NCBI GenBank assembly: GCA_013791905.1
Contig: VMSX01000004.1
Span: forward strand, 1 to 64,000
Direction of reading: 5' to 3'
Length of the DNA stretch: 64,000 bases
DNA from: Rhodocyclaceae bacterium
GTDB taxonomy: Bacteria > Pseudomonadota > Gammaproteobacteria > Burkholderiales > Rhodocyclaceae
The notes beneath the pieces were generated by a model that searched no databases, was not told the DNA's origin, and was given only the letters and a program-made list of their open reading frames with translations. The position numbers and the translations under genes were made by a program. This document shows, piece after piece, positions 1-8,959 of this stretch; position 1 is the first letter of the stretch; the number at the start of each line of letters is the position of its first letter.

Positions 1-89
1 ACCCCTTCCCATCCCGAACAGGACCGTGAAACAGGACCGCGCCAATGATAGTGGGCTTCGCGCCCGCGAAAGTAGGTCAGCACCAGACT
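1..89 (+). rRNA. rrf: 5S ribosomal RNA, 3' part
   Basis: The window opens inside a 5S rRNA. The stretch with CCCATCCCGAACAGGACCGT, the GAAACAGGACCGCGCC segment and the closing GCGAAAGTAGGTCAGC are typical of betaproteobacterial 5S. The 5' part lies outside the window. The exact 3' end near 89 is estimated from the usual length. The rest of the rRNA operon presumably lies upstream. Confidence 0.93.
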
Positions 90-104
90 ATCCCTACACA
101 ACAA

Positions 105-135
105 CGCCCCGCATCGAATGATGTGGGGCGTTTTT
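105..135 (+). terminator. Intrinsic terminator of the rRNA operon
   Basis: CGCCCCGCAT (105-114) pairs with ATGTGGGGCG (121-130), with one G-U pair, and TTTTT follows. It sits just after the 5S gene and points rightward, so it most likely ends the rRNA transcript. Confidence 0.85.
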
Positions 136-196
136 GCTATGTACATTTGTTTTCGCCAGATCACCACCAGGACGAGGTGGCGCTGTAAGCACGAAA

Positions 197-231
197 GAAA
201 AAAGGCCACCCGATGTGGGTGGCCTTTTTTT
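197..231 (-). terminator. Bidirectional terminator beyond tRNA-Lys
   Basis: GGCCACCC (204-211) pairs with GGGTGGCC (217-224). A-runs on the left and T-runs on the right make it usable on both strands. It lies four bases past the 3' end of the minus-strand tRNA and is the natural end of that transcript. Confidence 0.8.
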
Positions 232-234
232 GTT

Positions 235-310
235 TGGTGGGTGGTACAGGATTTGAACCTGTGACCAATTGGTTAAAAGCCAACTGCTCTACCAACTGAG
301 CTAACCACCC
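235..310 (-). tRNA. tRNA-Lys (UUU anticodon)
   Basis: Read on the minus strand, this 76-nt sequence begins GGGTGGTTAGCTCAGTTGGT and contains the anticodon loop CTTTTAA, so the anticodon is UUU. It has a TTCAAATC T-loop and ends ACCACCC-A-CCA. The seven-pair acceptor stem is complete and the CCA end is encoded. A near-consensus sigma-70 promoter lies directly upstream. Confidence 0.97.
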
Positions 311-324
311 GAAGACAGCCGTGC

Positions 325-353
325 ATTTTATTGAGAATTCAAAAAAGAGTCAA
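325..353 (-). promoter_or_regulatory. Sigma-70 promoter of tRNA-Lys
   Basis: On the minus strand TTGACT (348-353) and TAAAAT (325-330) are separated by exactly 17 bases. The expected start lies about 8 bases before the tRNA 5' end. The rest of 311-434 shows nothing else clear. Confidence 0.75.
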
Positions 354-434
354 ACAGATGTTGTCCTTTTTCCATCAAAATACTTACGGCATATATGGGA
401 ACTGCAGCGGCCAGTGACGAGATGCAAAGCCGTT

Positions 435-1124
435 TCAGCCGGCAGCTTGGTAGCGTGTTGGATCGGTCTGTCCGGCAGCAGAAAACCCATCCTGACGCAG
501 GCGGCAGGCGTCGCACAGACCGCAGGCGCGACCGACGGCATCTGCCTGATAGCACGATACGGTTAACGCGTAATCAACACCGAGGGCGTTGCCACGGCGG
601 ATGATGTCATCCTTGGTAAGGTCGATCAACGGTGCATGCAGTTTGACCGGGTGCCCTTCGACTGCGGCCTTGGTGGCCAGGTTCGCCATGTCCTCAAAGG
701 CTTTGATGAACTCGGGGCGGCAGTCGGGATAGCCAGAATAATCGACGGCATTCACCCCGACAAAAATGTCCTGTGCCCCCAATATTTCCGCCCAGCCTAG
801 CGCCAAGGACAACATGATTGTGTTGCGCGCTGGCACATAAGTGACAGGAATGCCGGGAGCGAGACCCCCAGTCGGTACGGCAATGGTGGAATCTGTAAGT
901 GCAGAGCCGCCGAACTGGCCAATGTCGAGATGGACGACGCGATGCTCCTGCGCACCGAGTGCCGCGGCGACGCGTGCTGCCGCTGTAAGCTCAGCAGCAT
1001 GGCGCTGCCCGTAATCGACGGAGAGGCAGTGGCAGACAAAACCAACGGCACGGGCAATCGCCAAGCAGGTGGCAGAATCGAGGCCGCCGGAAAGCAGAAC
1101 AACTGCGCGTTTAGATGGAGCCAT
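435..1124 (-). CDS. queC: 7-cyano-7-deazaguanine synthase QueC
   Basis: QueC converts 7-carboxy-7-deazaguanine to preQ0 with ATP and ammonia in the queuosine pathway. The 229-residue product has the PP-loop motif SGGLDS at residues 12-17 and a C-terminal zinc cluster of four cysteines (about 191, 201, 204, 207, pattern CGLCDAC). The ATG at 1124 is chosen because the protein then begins [14 protein letters not shown], as family members do; the open frame continues upstream into queE without homology. queC is eight bases downstream of queE, so the two consecutive pathway enzymes are probably co-transcribed. queD is not in the window. Confidence 0.95.
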   Translation of the reverse strand: MAPSKRAVVLLSGGLDSATCLAIARAVGFVCHCLSVDYGQRHAAELTAAARVAAALGAQEHRVVHLDIGQFGGSALTDSTIAVPTGGLAPGIPVTYVPARNTIMLSLALGWAEILGAQDIFVGVNAVDYSGYPDCRPEFIKAFEDMANLATKAAVEGHPVKLHAPLIDLTKDDIIRRGNALGVDYALTVSCYQADAVGRACGLCDACRLRQDGFSAAGQTDPTRYQAAG

Positions 1125-1132
1125 GGTTGAAC

Positions 1133-1792
1133 TCACCTGCTCCGCTCGTTGCCCCACAGGTGCTTGTGCATCTGTAACTGGAAACGCACTGGCAAGCGAT
1201 TGTCGATGATCCATTCGGCAAGTTGTGCGGGGGGCAATGTGTCCCAGACCGGTGAGAACAGCACAGGACAGCGGGAGAAAAGTTGGTGCTGGAGCGACGC
1301 GGCTACAGCCCAATCGAAGTCGGCACGCGAGGCCAGCACGATCTTGATTTCGTCCGTTGGAAGCAGAAGGTCGATATTCTCCCAACGGTTCTTTTCGCTC
1401 TCGCCGGAATCAGGGGCCTTCAAGTCTACGATACGCGCGACGCGTGGATCGACAGAGCCGATATCGAGTGCGCCAGAGGTCTCCAGTGAAACAGAAAACC
1501 CTTCGTCGCATAGCGCAGATAGTAATGGCAGGCAATTAGGCTGCGCCAATGGTTCGCCGCCTGTAACGCAAACGGTCGTGCAAGCGAAGCTGGCAACACG
1601 GTCAAGAATCACACTCAGCGTTAAATGCTCGCCACCACTGAAGGCATAGGTCGTGTCACACCAGGTACAGCGCAATGGACAACCGGTGAGACGAATAAAA
1701 ACGGTGGGTAGTCCGACACGGGTCGATTCGCCTTGCAGCGAATAAAAGACCTCGCTGACGCGCAGCGAGACTGACGCGTCTGACCTTACCAC
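1133..1792 (-). CDS. queE: 7-carboxy-7-deazaguanine synthase QueE (radical SAM)
   Basis: QueE performs the radical-SAM ring contraction giving 7-carboxy-7-deazaguanine. The 219-residue product carries the CxxxCxxC cluster motif at C38, C42 and C45 (CPLRCTWC), the early YSLQGES substrate motif and the VTGGEP SAM motif. The proposed start is GTG at 1790-1792, seven bases before the cpoB stop; no nearer ATG gives a full N-terminus. Tight spacing suggests that queE and queC are read from the tol-pal transcript. Confidence 0.94.
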   Translation of the reverse strand: MVRSDASVSLRVSEVFYSLQGESTRVGLPTVFIRLTGCPLRCTWCDTTYAFSGGEHLTLSVILDRVASFACTTVCVTGGEPLAQPNCLPLLSALCDEGFSVSLETSGALDIGSVDPRVARIVDLKAPDSGESEKNRWENIDLLLPTDEIKIVLASRADFDWAVAASLQHQLFSRCPVLFSPVWDTLPPAQLAEWIIDNRLPVRFQLQMHKHLWGNERSR

Positions 1793-1799
1793 CAGAGTC

Positions 1800-2564
1800 T
1801 CACCGTCTTTTCTTCGGAGCTAAAATCTTCAGACGTGTTCGAGCTGTCTCTGCTGCCAAGCTGGAAGGATACTTGTCCACCAAGGCTTCCAGCACGGCAA
1901 CGGCGGCTTTGTCGTCCTTCACTTCGATCAAGGCGTTGGCCTGAGCCAGCAAAGCATCTGGTGTCTTGGGATCCGTTGGCCAAGTGGCGGCTACCTGAGC
2001 AAAAATCGTTGCAGCCTTGCCGTACTGTTTTTGCTGGTAGAAACTGGACCCCAGCCAGTAATTGGCGTTAGGAAGTAGCGCGGACTTGGTATGCAGGGCG
2101 ATGAAGGATTCGAAAGATGCTTGGGCTTCCTTGAATTTGCCGTTACGGAAATGTCCCAACGCGGCCTCGTAATCGCGCATTTCCGCTTGCGGATCAGCTT
2201 TGACTTCAGGAGGGTTGGGGGCCGCTGATGAAGTTGTTGATGAGGCTTCAAGCTTGCGCAAGCGATTGTCGAGATCGACATAAAAATCCTGTTGCCGCTT
2301 ATGGGCAGCATCTAGCGAGTTGGTCAAAACTTCGATCTGACCGGTCAAGCGTGCCACGCTGGCACGCAAAGCTTCAGCTTGATTAGAAAAATCAAGCTGG
2401 TTCTGATTGGCACCATCGACGCGCCGCGTAAGTGCTTCGCTGGTTTGGTTCAACTCAGCGCGCAGTTCCCTGATCTGGCGGCGCGCCTCTTCATCGTCAA
2501 AAAGGCCGGCATGCACCGGCATGACCAGCGCGGCGCTGATCAGCAGGAATACGAAACGCGACAT
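1800..2564 (-). CDS. cpoB: Cell division coordinator CpoB (YbgF)
   Basis: A 254-residue periplasmic protein. It has a signal peptide of about 19 residues, a Gln/Glu-rich coiled coil (about 25-110) and a C-terminal block of tetratricopeptide-type repeats (about 130-250) containing the YWLGSSFYQQKQY repeat. In known systems CpoB couples the Tol machine to peptidoglycan synthesis at the division site. It is the last gene of the tol-pal set and starts three bases beyond the pal stop, the order seen throughout Proteobacteria. Confidence 0.93.
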   Translation of the reverse strand: MSRFVFLLISAALVMPVHAGLFDDEEARRQIRELRAELNQTSEALTRRVDGANQNQLDFSNQAEALRASVARLTGQIEVLTNSLDAAHKRQQDFYVDLDNRLRKLEASSTTSSAAPNPPEVKADPQAEMRDYEAALGHFRNGKFKEAQASFESFIALHTKSALLPNANYWLGSSFYQQKQYGKAATIFAQVAATWPTDPKTPDALLAQANALIEVKDDKAAVAVLEALVDKYPSSLAAETARTRLKILAPKKRR

Positions 2565-2567
2565 GGT

Positions 2568-3116
2568 TTAAAACTCGCCGGTATAAAGCATGTCACCACG
2601 GCGGTTCTGCGCCCAGCATGATTCTGCTTGCTCCATGCAGGCCGGCTTTTCCTCGCCGAGGCTGACAGACTCAAGTTGAGCTTCTTTGGCGCCTAACAGC
2701 ATCAAGGCTTTCTTGACTGCTTCTGCACGTTTCTGGCCAAGCGCCAGGTTGTACTCACGGCTGCCGCGTTCGTCAGCATGACCCTGAATCAACATCTTCA
2801 TTTGGTCATTCCTGACAAGAAACTTGGCGTGGTGATCAAGCAGCGACTTGAATTCATCCTTGACAACGAGGCTGTCGTAATCAAAGTAGACGCTGCGCTT
2901 GAACAGCGGGCTCTTCGGGTCTTTCAGTGCAGCGATGGCATAGGGGTCGCCTTGACCAGACATAACCGGGGCCGTGGCTGAGATCGCACCGGGGGTGCGG
3001 TCTTCGACGCCGGCACCGGCTTGTTCGGGAGCGGCGGGTTGGCTGCTACATCCGGCGAGCGTTACCAGGGCGGCTAGAGTCAGTAGTGAGGAGGAAAGAG
3101 CAAGAGATTTGCGCAT
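2568..3116 (-). CDS. pal: Peptidoglycan-associated lipoprotein Pal
   Basis: An outer-membrane lipoprotein of 182 residues that binds peptidoglycan and TolB. The lipobox LAGC puts the lipidated cysteine at about residue 23. The OmpA-like domain (about 75-180) contains VYFDYDSLVV and the peptidoglycan-binding GHADERGSREYNLALGQKRA stretch. The start is the ATG at 3116. It lies between tolB and cpoB, and with TolQRAB forms the envelope-spanning Tol-Pal complex. Confidence 0.97.
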   Translation of the reverse strand: MRKSLALSSSLLTLAALVTLAGCSSQPAAPEQAGAGVEDRTPGAISATAPVMSGQGDPYAIAALKDPKSPLFKRSVYFDYDSLVVKDEFKSLLDHHAKFLVRNDQMKMLIQGHADERGSREYNLALGQKRAEAVKKALMLLGAKEAQLESVSLGEEKPACMEQAESCWAQNRRGDMLYTGEF

Positions 3117-3160
3117 GGCCGGACTTCCTTATAAATTGGTGTAATGAAAAGAGTGGGTGA

Positions 3161-4435
3161 CTACTTGCTGAAGGGGCCCCAGGCGGGTTCGCGGACATCC
3201 GCGGCTTGCACGGAAAGTCGATGCTTGACGCGGCCGTCGATGGATACAGCGGCGAGCACGCCGCGTCCCCCGACCTCAGTGGCAAACAAAATCATGCGCC
3301 CATTCGGGGCAAAGCTGGGCGACTCATCCTTGGCCGTGTCGGTGAGTATTTGCGTCTGACGAGTAGCCAGGCCCATGACGGCTACGCGGAAACGACCGCT
3401 GTCACGCGTGACGAAAGCCAAACTTTTGCCATCGGGCGAAAGACGTGGTGTGACGTTGTAACTACCTTCAAAGGTGACGCGTTGCGCTGGACCGCCGGCT
3501 ACGGGTTGCCGGTAGATTTGGGGACTGCCGCCGCGATCCGAAGTGAAGTAGATGAACTCGCCGTCGGGTGAAAACTGCGGTTCGGTGTCGATGCCGCTGG
3601 AGCTCGCCAGCCTTGTTACCCCGCTACCATCCACATTGACAACATACAGTTGTGAGTTGCCATTTTTGGTCAGGACGACGGCTAGCCTGGTACCATCTGG
3701 CGACCAGGCGGGCGCAGAATTAGAGCCTTTGAAATTGGCGGCGACATGGCGGCGCCCAGTGGCGAGATCGTGCACATAAACCACCGGCTTCTTTGCCTCG
3801 AAGGATACATAGGCCAATCTGCTGCCATCCGGTGACCAGGTCGGCGAAATGATCGGTTCGCGCGAAGCCAGGGCTACCTGCGCGCCATTGCCGTCGGCAT
3901 CGGCGATCTGCAACTCATAACGGCCGGTGCTTTTCATGACATACGCGATGCGCGTCGAAAAGATGCCGCGCTCGCCAGTCAGTTTCTCGTAAATGATGTC
4001 GGCAACGCGGTGTGCCGTGGCACGAATCTGAGTGGCGTTGTGCGCCAGTCCCTGCCCGGCGATTGCCGCCTGCTTTTGAGTATCGTGCAGACGAAAGCGC
4101 GTTTCATAACGGCCATCCGGCATAACCGAGACACTACCTGCAGCCAGCGCATCGGCGCCGCGGGCTTTCCAGTCAGAGTAATTCGGCACAGCACTTTCGT
4201 CCAATACCGCACCGCTGGTATCAACTATCTGGAACAGGCCGCTGCGTTCAAGGTCGGCGCGGACTACCGAAGTCAATGCATGCGCGACGACGCGCTCGCC
4301 AGCAAAATCAGCAACTGCGACGGGCAAGCGTTGGTTGCCAGCACCGGTAATTTCAATGGAAAGCTGCGCTTGGGCGAAGAGCGCAACGCAGGCGAGCAAT
4401 GCGCCGGCTAGCCATCGGAGAATATGTATTTTCAT
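3161..4435 (-). CDS. tolB: Tol-Pal system protein TolB
   Basis: A periplasmic beta-propeller of 424 residues with a cleavable signal (about 1-23, ending AQA). An N-terminal domain follows, then repeated WSPDGSRLAYVS / WSPDGTRLAVV / FSPDGEFIYFTS blades, the six-bladed TolB signature. ATG at 4435 is preferred to an in-frame TTG nine bases upstream because it begins a normal signal peptide. TolB links Pal to TolA. Confidence 0.96.
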   Translation of the reverse strand: MKIHILRWLAGALLACVALFAQAQLSIEITGAGNQRLPVAVADFAGERVVAHALTSVVRADLERSGLFQIVDTSGAVLDESAVPNYSDWKARGADALAAGSVSVMPDGRYETRFRLHDTQKQAAIAGQGLAHNATQIRATAHRVADIIYEKLTGERGIFSTRIAYVMKSTGRYELQIADADGNGAQVALASREPIISPTWSPDGSRLAYVSFEAKKPVVYVHDLATGRRHVAANFKGSNSAPAWSPDGTRLAVVLTKNGNSQLYVVNVDGSGVTRLASSSGIDTEPQFSPDGEFIYFTSDRGGSPQIYRQPVAGGPAQRVTFEGSYNVTPRLSPDGKSLAFVTRDSGRFRVAVMGLATRQTQILTDTAKDESPSFAPNGRMILFATEVGGRGVLAAVSIDGRVKHRLSVQAADVREPAWGPFSK

Positions 4436-4473
4436 GGGGCGCAATTATAACCCGCTAAAAATTCGGTTTTTCC

Positions 4474-5250
4474 TCAGTTCTCCAGCGGCCGGAAGTTGAG
4501 TTCCAGCGTGCGACTGAATAGTTCGCTTTTAGCCGGTTTGGGGAGTGGGCTGGACTTGAGGATGGCGCGTTCGGTCGCCGCATCCCATGCCGAGCTGCCA
4601 GAGGATTTCATGAGCTTCACGGTAAGCACGTCACCCGACGGCAATTGCGTGACCTCGAAAACGGCTTCGGGGTTGCCCTTGATATCGGGCGGCAAAATAA
4701 TGTTGCCGCGAATCTTGCCTTTGATGGCATTTTTATATTTGTCGATTTCACCGGCCTGTGCGGAACTGGCCTGCTGCGCTTTGAGATTGTCCAGTTCCTG
4801 CGCCGCCACCGCCGCTTCCTTCTGGCGCTGGAAAAATTCGGCCTCGTGCTTCAATTGATCCTTAAAAGGATCCGGCGCCGGCTTGGGTGGAGCGGGTTTG
4901 GGTTCTGGCTTGGGCTCGGGTTTAGGCGGCGGCTTGGGCTTTTCCTTCTGCGCAATCTCGGGTTTAGGCGGTGGCTTGGGGGCAGGTTCCGGCTTGGGCT
5001 CGGGTTTAGGCGGGGGCGGTTCCGGCTTCGGCTCGGGCTTGGGTTCCGGTTTGGGTTCGGGTGCCGGCGCAGAAGTCGGCGCTGGCGGGACGGCGCTCAC
5101 CAGATCGACTTGGACCACGTCCGGTGGGTCAGTGCGCCAACTGATGCCGTAAATCAGAAAAACGACCAGCAGGACATGCATCAATACCGCGAGCACAAAA
5201 GAAATGCGCTTGCCGGGCGGCGTACGGGGTGCGGCCGGTGCTTCGGTCAT
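4474..5250 (-). CDS. tolA: TolA: inner-membrane anchor with Pro-rich spacer and TonB-like C-terminus
   Basis: The 258-residue product has a single N-terminal membrane helix (about 15-35), a long KPEP/PPKP-rich spacer (about 60-135), a short charged helix and a TonB/TolA C-terminal domain ending LNFRPLEN. In place of the long Ala/Lys helix of enterobacterial TolA, most of the spacer here is proline-lysine repeats, as in TonB. Its start overlaps the tolR stop (ATGA). A copy of the interspersed element (5072-5094) encodes the AVPPAPTS peptide just before the Pro-rich part. Identity as TolA rests mainly on position between tolR and tolB. Confidence 0.9.
   Translation of the reverse strand: MTEAPAAPRTPPGKRISFVLAVLMHVLLVVFLIYGISWRTDPPDVVQVDLVSAVPPAPTSAPAPEPKPEPKPEPKPEPPPPKPEPKPEPAPKPPPKPEIAQKEKPKPPPKPEPKPEPKPAPPKPAPDPFKDQLKHEAEFFQRQKEAAVAAQELDNLKAQQASSAQAGEIDKYKNAIKGKIRGNIILPPDIKGNPEAVFEVTQLPSGDVLTVKLMKSSGSSAWDAATERAILKSSPLPKPAKSELFSRTLELNFRPLEN
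4862..5065 (-). repeat. Degenerate tandem repeats encoding KPEP/PPKP in tolA
   Basis: Short near-repeats of GGCTTGGGCTCGGGTTTAGG type (plus-strand reading) recur with small changes. They encode the alternating Lys-Pro-Glu-Pro spacer of TolA. Such arrays are prone to length change between strains. Confidence 0.75.
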
Positions 5251-5657
5251 CTATTTTTGTGCAGCACCAGCAGGCCGATTTTGGTGACCTGTGCGCGCTG
5301 CAATTCATCCATTACGTTCAATACGGCCTCATATTTCACATTCTTGTCACCGGCAATCAGCACGGGTTGGTCCGGATTTTTCGCCTGAAGTTCCTTGAGC
5401 CTGGCTGCCAATTCAATTCGGCCGACGGTAACTTCGGCGCCGCCCAGCGCGCGATCGCGCAGCGACATGCTCTGATCGGCACGGATGATAATTTCAAGAG
5501 GTTCGGCCGGCGGCTGCGCGGCCTTGCCGACGCTGGGCAGTTCAATGCTGGCAGTCTGGATCGCTGGCGCGGTGGCCATGAAGATGACCAGCAGCACCAA
5601 CATCACGTCGATGTACGGAACGACGTTGATCTCGTGTTTGAGGCGGCGTTGGCGCAT
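5247..5657 (-). CDS. tolR: Proton-channel subunit TolR (ExbD family)
   Basis: A 136-residue ExbD/TolR protein. It has a short basic cytoplasmic N-terminus, one membrane helix beginning NVVPYIDVMLVLLVIFMATA with the essential Asp of the YIDVML motif, and a periplasmic domain. Together with TolQ it forms the proton-driven stator that energises TolA. The gene overlaps tolA by four bases and lies four bases from tolQ, consistent with fixed stoichiometry from one mRNA. Confidence 0.96.
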   Translation of the reverse strand: MRQRRLKHEINVVPYIDVMLVLLVIFMATAPAIQTASIELPSVGKAAQPPAEPLEIIIRADQSMSLRDRALGGAEVTVGRIELAARLKELQAKNPDQPVLIAGDKNVKYEAVLNVMDELQRAQVTKIGLLVLHKNR

Positions 5658-5661
5658 GGGC

Positions 5662-6339
5662 TTATTTCAATTGCCGCTGCAAAATGTTGGAGAACTCTTC
5701 CATGAAACTTTCGAGGCGCACCGAAACCCGATCGACATCGTGGGCGAAGCGGTTGTAGGCCACCACTGCGGGGATCGCCGCGAATAGGCCGATGGCAGTC
5801 GCCACCAGCGCTTCGGCGATGCCCGGCGCGACCGCCGAGAGGGTCGCCGTGGTCATGTTGGCGAGGCCGCGAAATGAATTCATGATGCCCCATACCGTAC
5901 CAAACAGGCCGACATAGGGTGACACCGAACCGACCGAGGCGAGGAAGGCGAGGTGTGCGTCCAGATCATCGAGTTCGCGCTGATAGGTGGCGCGCATGGC
6001 ACGGCGCACACCGTCGATGGCCGAAGCCGAGTCGCGCGATTGCTGGCCGCGTACTTTGGTAAACTCCCTGAACCCGGCTTCGAAAATGCGCTCCAGTGGG
6101 CCGCTCTGGTGACGGTCATTCAAGGCGCTCTGGTAGAGGACATTCAGGTCGCCGCCGCTCCAGAAGTCACGCTCGAACTGGTCGGTCTTGCGGCGCGCAT
6201 CGCGGATCTGGAACCACTTGCGGAAGATCCAGTACCATGACATGACGGAAACATAGGCGAGCAGGCCCATCACCAGCTTGACGATGAGGCTGGCCTGGGC
6301 GACGAGATCGATGATGGCAATATCGGTGGAAACGTTCAT
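5662..6339 (-). CDS. tolQ: Proton-channel subunit TolQ (MotA/ExbB family)
   Basis: A 225-residue polytopic protein with three membrane helices. The conserved region YVGLFGTVWGIMNSFRGL and the following helix with GIAEALVATAIGLFAAIPAVVAYN are hallmarks of TolQ/ExbB. It builds the stator with TolR. The start codon overlaps the stop of ybgC by four bases, the standard ybgC-tolQ arrangement. Confidence 0.97.
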   Translation of the reverse strand: MNVSTDIAIIDLVAQASLIVKLVMGLLAYVSVMSWYWIFRKWFQIRDARRKTDQFERDFWSGGDLNVLYQSALNDRHQSGPLERIFEAGFREFTKVRGQQSRDSASAIDGVRRAMRATYQRELDDLDAHLAFLASVGSVSPYVGLFGTVWGIMNSFRGLANMTTATLSAVAPGIAEALVATAIGLFAAIPAVVAYNRFAHDVDRVSVRLESFMEEFSNILQRQLK

Positions 6340-6719
6340 CTGCGGTTTGCGAGTTTTTCGTGGAGGGATGGCGGCATGGCGGTCGCCTTGCCGCGCGCGA
6401 TATCGAGACAGGCGACGCGCACCGTGGCGGTCAGCAGTGTTTCATCCGCGCGGCGGATCGACTGGGCGAATGTTACCTGAGCGCGGCCAAGGGCCTCGAC
6501 CGTGGTGGCGACTTCAAGCTGGTCGTCGAGCTTGGCCGGCTTCAGATATTCGACCGCGAGCGAGCGCACTGCGAAGGCCAGACCGGCTTCACCGGCCAAC
6601 TGATGCTGTTCGAAGCCGAGCTCGCGCAGCAGTTCGGTGCGCGCGCGTTCAAGGTATTTGAGGTAGTTGGCGTAATAGACGACCCCGCCGGCATCGGTGT
6701 CCTCGTAATAGACGCGCAC
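6336..6719 (-). CDS. ybgC: Acyl-CoA thioesterase YbgC (hot-dog fold)
   Basis: A thioesterase of the 4-hydroxybenzoyl-CoA type, typically first gene of tol-pal operons. The motif VYYEDTDAGGVVYYANYLKY carries the catalytic Asp. The start is uncertain. GTG at 6719 follows a G-run that could act as a ribosome binding site and gives a normal 127-residue protein. ATG at 6821 overlaps the ruvB stop (ATGA) but adds 34 residues that look like translated intergenic repeat. I annotate the GTG; N-terminal data would decide. Confidence 0.85.
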   Translation of the reverse strand: MRVYYEDTDAGGVVYYANYLKYLERARTELLRELGFEQHQLAGEAGLAFAVRSLAVEYLKPAKLDDQLEVATTVEALGRAQVTFAQSIRRADETLLTATVRVACLDIARGKATAMPPSLHEKLANRR

Positions 6720-6817
6720 AAATAGAGCCCCCCCCGAGAAAGCCGCTGTGCGGCTTCCTCCCCCCAGGGGGCCAAGAAACACTTGGGACGGCCCGGCGTG
6801 TTTCTTGAGATGCATGC
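6720..6817. repeat. Low-complexity ruvB-ybgC spacer with C8 run
   Basis: Plus strand reads GAGCCCCCCCCGAGAAAGCC, then GCGGCTTCCTCCCCCCAGGG and GGACGGCCCGGCGTGTTTCT. The GAAAGCCGC / GCGGCTTCC parts are mutually inverted. It resembles GC-rich repeats common between betaproteobacterial genes. It includes eight consecutive C (6728-6735) right at the ybgC ribosome-binding region. Confidence 0.5.
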
Positions 6818-7885
6818 TCATTGACCCTGCCACAGCTCGCGATTCGCGCCACCGGGGGCGCCGGGGGACTCAAGCCCGAAATGCCGCCAGATGCTTGGCG
6901 TCGCCACGCGGCCGCGCGGGGTGCGCTGCAGGTAGCCCTGCTGGATCAGATAGGGTTCGAGGACGTCCTCGATGGTGTCGCGTGCCTCGCCGATGGCGGC
7001 CGCGAGGTTGTCGATGCCGACCGGGCCGCCGCCGAATTTTTCGAGCATGGCGCTGAGCAGCTTGCGGTCCATGACGTCGAGGCCGAGCGCATCGACGTCG
7101 AGCATCAGCAGGGCGGCGTCGGCGATTTCGCGGGTGATGGAGCCATCATGCTTGATCTCGGCGTAGTCGCGCACGCGGCGCAGCAGGCGGTTGGCGATGC
7201 GCGGTGTGCCACGGCTGCGCCGGGCAATTTCGATCGAACCCTCATCGGCAATGGCACATTTGAGCAGGTGTGCCGAACGGCGCACGATCAGGCCGAGTTC
7301 TTCCGGTGTGTAGAACTCCAGTCGGGCGACGATGCCGAAGCGGTCGCGCAGCGGATTGGTGAGCATGCCGGCGCGCGTGGTGGCGCCGACCAGCGTGAAC
7401 GGCGGCAGGTCGAGCTTGACCGAGCGCGCCGCCGGACCCTCGCCGATCATGATGTCGATCTGGAAATCCTCGAGTGCCGGGTAGAGAATTTCCTCGACGA
7501 CGGGCGAAAGACGATGGATCTCGTCGATGAACAGCACGTCGTTCGGTTCGAGATTGGTGAGGATCGCGGCGAGGTCGCCGGCGCGCTCCAGCACCGGGCC
7601 GGAAGTCGAGCGTAGATTGACGCCCATCTCGTGGGCGATGATGTGGGCCAGCGTGGTCTTGCCCAGCCCCGGCGGGCCAAACAGCAGCACATGATCGAGT
7701 GCTTCCTGCCGACGTCTGGCGGCCCCGATGAAAATTTCGAATTGGCCGCGAATTTTTTGCTGGCCAACGTAGTCGGCCAGCCGCTTCGGTCGCAGAGCGC
7801 GTTCCAGCACATCCTCGTGCGGCGAGGTGTTGTCGGCCGCAATCAGGCGGTCGGGTGGGCCGGCGAGCGAGTCGGTTTCGATCAT
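6818..7885 (-). CDS. ruvB: Holliday junction helicase ATPase RuvB
   Basis: The 355-residue AAA+ motor of the RuvAB branch-migration complex. Walker A is GPPGLGKTT near residue 70 and Walker B is VLFIDEIH. Sensor and arginine-finger regions ([18 protein letters not shown]) and the C-terminal winged helix ([14 protein letters not shown]) are all present. It overlaps the upstream permease gene by four bases. Promoter elements were not obvious, so it is probably read from the yebC-ruvC direction. Confidence 0.98.
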   Translation of the reverse strand: MIETDSLAGPPDRLIAADNTSPHEDVLERALRPKRLADYVGQQKIRGQFEIFIGAARRRQEALDHVLLFGPPGLGKTTLAHIIAHEMGVNLRSTSGPVLERAGDLAAILTNLEPNDVLFIDEIHRLSPVVEEILYPALEDFQIDIMIGEGPAARSVKLDLPPFTLVGATTRAGMLTNPLRDRFGIVARLEFYTPEELGLIVRRSAHLLKCAIADEGSIEIARRSRGTPRIANRLLRRVRDYAEIKHDGSITREIADAALLMLDVDALGLDVMDRKLLSAMLEKFGGGPVGIDNLAAAIGEARDTIEDVLEPYLIQQGYLQRTPRGRVATPSIWRHFGLESPGAPGGANRELWQGQ

Positions 7886-8931
7886 GCTGGATTGGCCGGT
7901 GGCGCTGATGACCAGCCAGCGACGAGAGTGAGCGCGAGGGCCAGGATGACCGGTCCGAGAAAGATGCCGACGAAGCCGAAGGCGAGGATGCCGCCAAAGA
8001 CGCCCAGTGCAATCAGCAAAATCGGCAAACTCGAGGTGCGGCTGATGAGGATGGGCTTGAGAAAATTATCAACGCTGCTGATGACGGCAACGCCCCAGAT
8101 CACCATGAAAATCGCCATGCCCATTTCGCCCTGGCCATACAGCCACCAGGCGGCGCCGCCCCAGATCAGCGGGGGGCCGACCGGTATCATCGACAGGAAG
8201 AATACGGCGCTGCTCAGCAGCAGCGGCGCCGGTACGCCGGCGATGAGAAAACCGACCAGCGCCAGCAGCGCCTGTGCCGCCGCCGTCCCGACGATGCCGA
8301 CCATGACGCCCATGATGGTGGTGTGCGCCAGTTTCAGCATGCGCTGGCCGAGTTCGGCGCCGATTTTTTCGGCCAGCCGGTCAAGGTGTGCGGCGAGTGC
8401 GCGGCCATCGCGATAAAAGAAGAAGGCGATAAACACCACCAACGTGAGTTCAAGCAATCCCTGACCGATCAGGCCCACGGCAGCGAGGAGGAGTCGGCGC
8501 GTTGGCTCGAAGAGTTGCTGGCCGAGGCGGGCCAGATCTTCCTGGCTGGCGGCCAGATTGCGCCAATAGGCATCGAGATGATCGCCGATCAGCGGGAGCG
8601 CTGAGAGCCAGGCGGGTGGCGACCAGTCGCCGGCGGCGAACCAGTCGCGCAGGAGCGCCAGCAATTGCGTGACGCCATCGGTAACGGTGGCCGCCAGATA
8701 GGACATCGGCAGCAGAACGGCCACAGCAAGAATCAGGCTGGTCAGCAAGGCGGCGAGCGTGGCGCGCCCCTTGACGCGCGTCTCGACCCAGACAAACAGG
8801 GGCCAGGTCGACAGACAGAGGATCGCGGCGAACATCAGCGCTGCCAGAAATGGCGCCAGTACCCAGAATGCGCCGATGAGAATCAGCGCAACGAGGGCAA
8901 TGCGGGCGTAGGCGCGAACGGCTTCGTTCAT
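7882..8931 (-). CDS. AI-2E/PerM family permease (YdiK-like)
   Basis: A 349-residue integral membrane protein with about eight hydrophobic helices and the family's conserved central and C-terminal region ([30 protein letters not shown]). Members have been linked to export of small molecules or Na+/H+ exchange, so the substrate here is unknown. It lies between ruvA and ruvB and overlaps ruvB by four bases, an insertion of a transporter into the ruv operon. The functional link to recombination, if any, is not evident. Confidence 0.85.
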   Translation of the reverse strand: MNEAVRAYARIALVALILIGAFWVLAPFLAALMFAAILCLSTWPLFVWVETRVKGRATLAALLTSLILAVAVLLPMSYLAATVTDGVTQLLALLRDWFAAGDWSPPAWLSALPLIGDHLDAYWRNLAASQEDLARLGQQLFEPTRRLLLAAVGLIGQGLLELTLVVFIAFFFYRDGRALAAHLDRLAEKIGAELGQRMLKLAHTTIMGVMVGIVGTAAAQALLALVGFLIAGVPAPLLLSSAVFFLSMIPVGPPLIWGGAAWWLYGQGEMGMAIFMVIWGVAVISSVDNFLKPILISRTSSLPILLIALGVFGGILAFGFVGIFLGPVILALALTLVAGWSSAPPANPA

Positions 8932-8959
8932 AGAGCGCTGATTCTACCCGTCCCGATGC

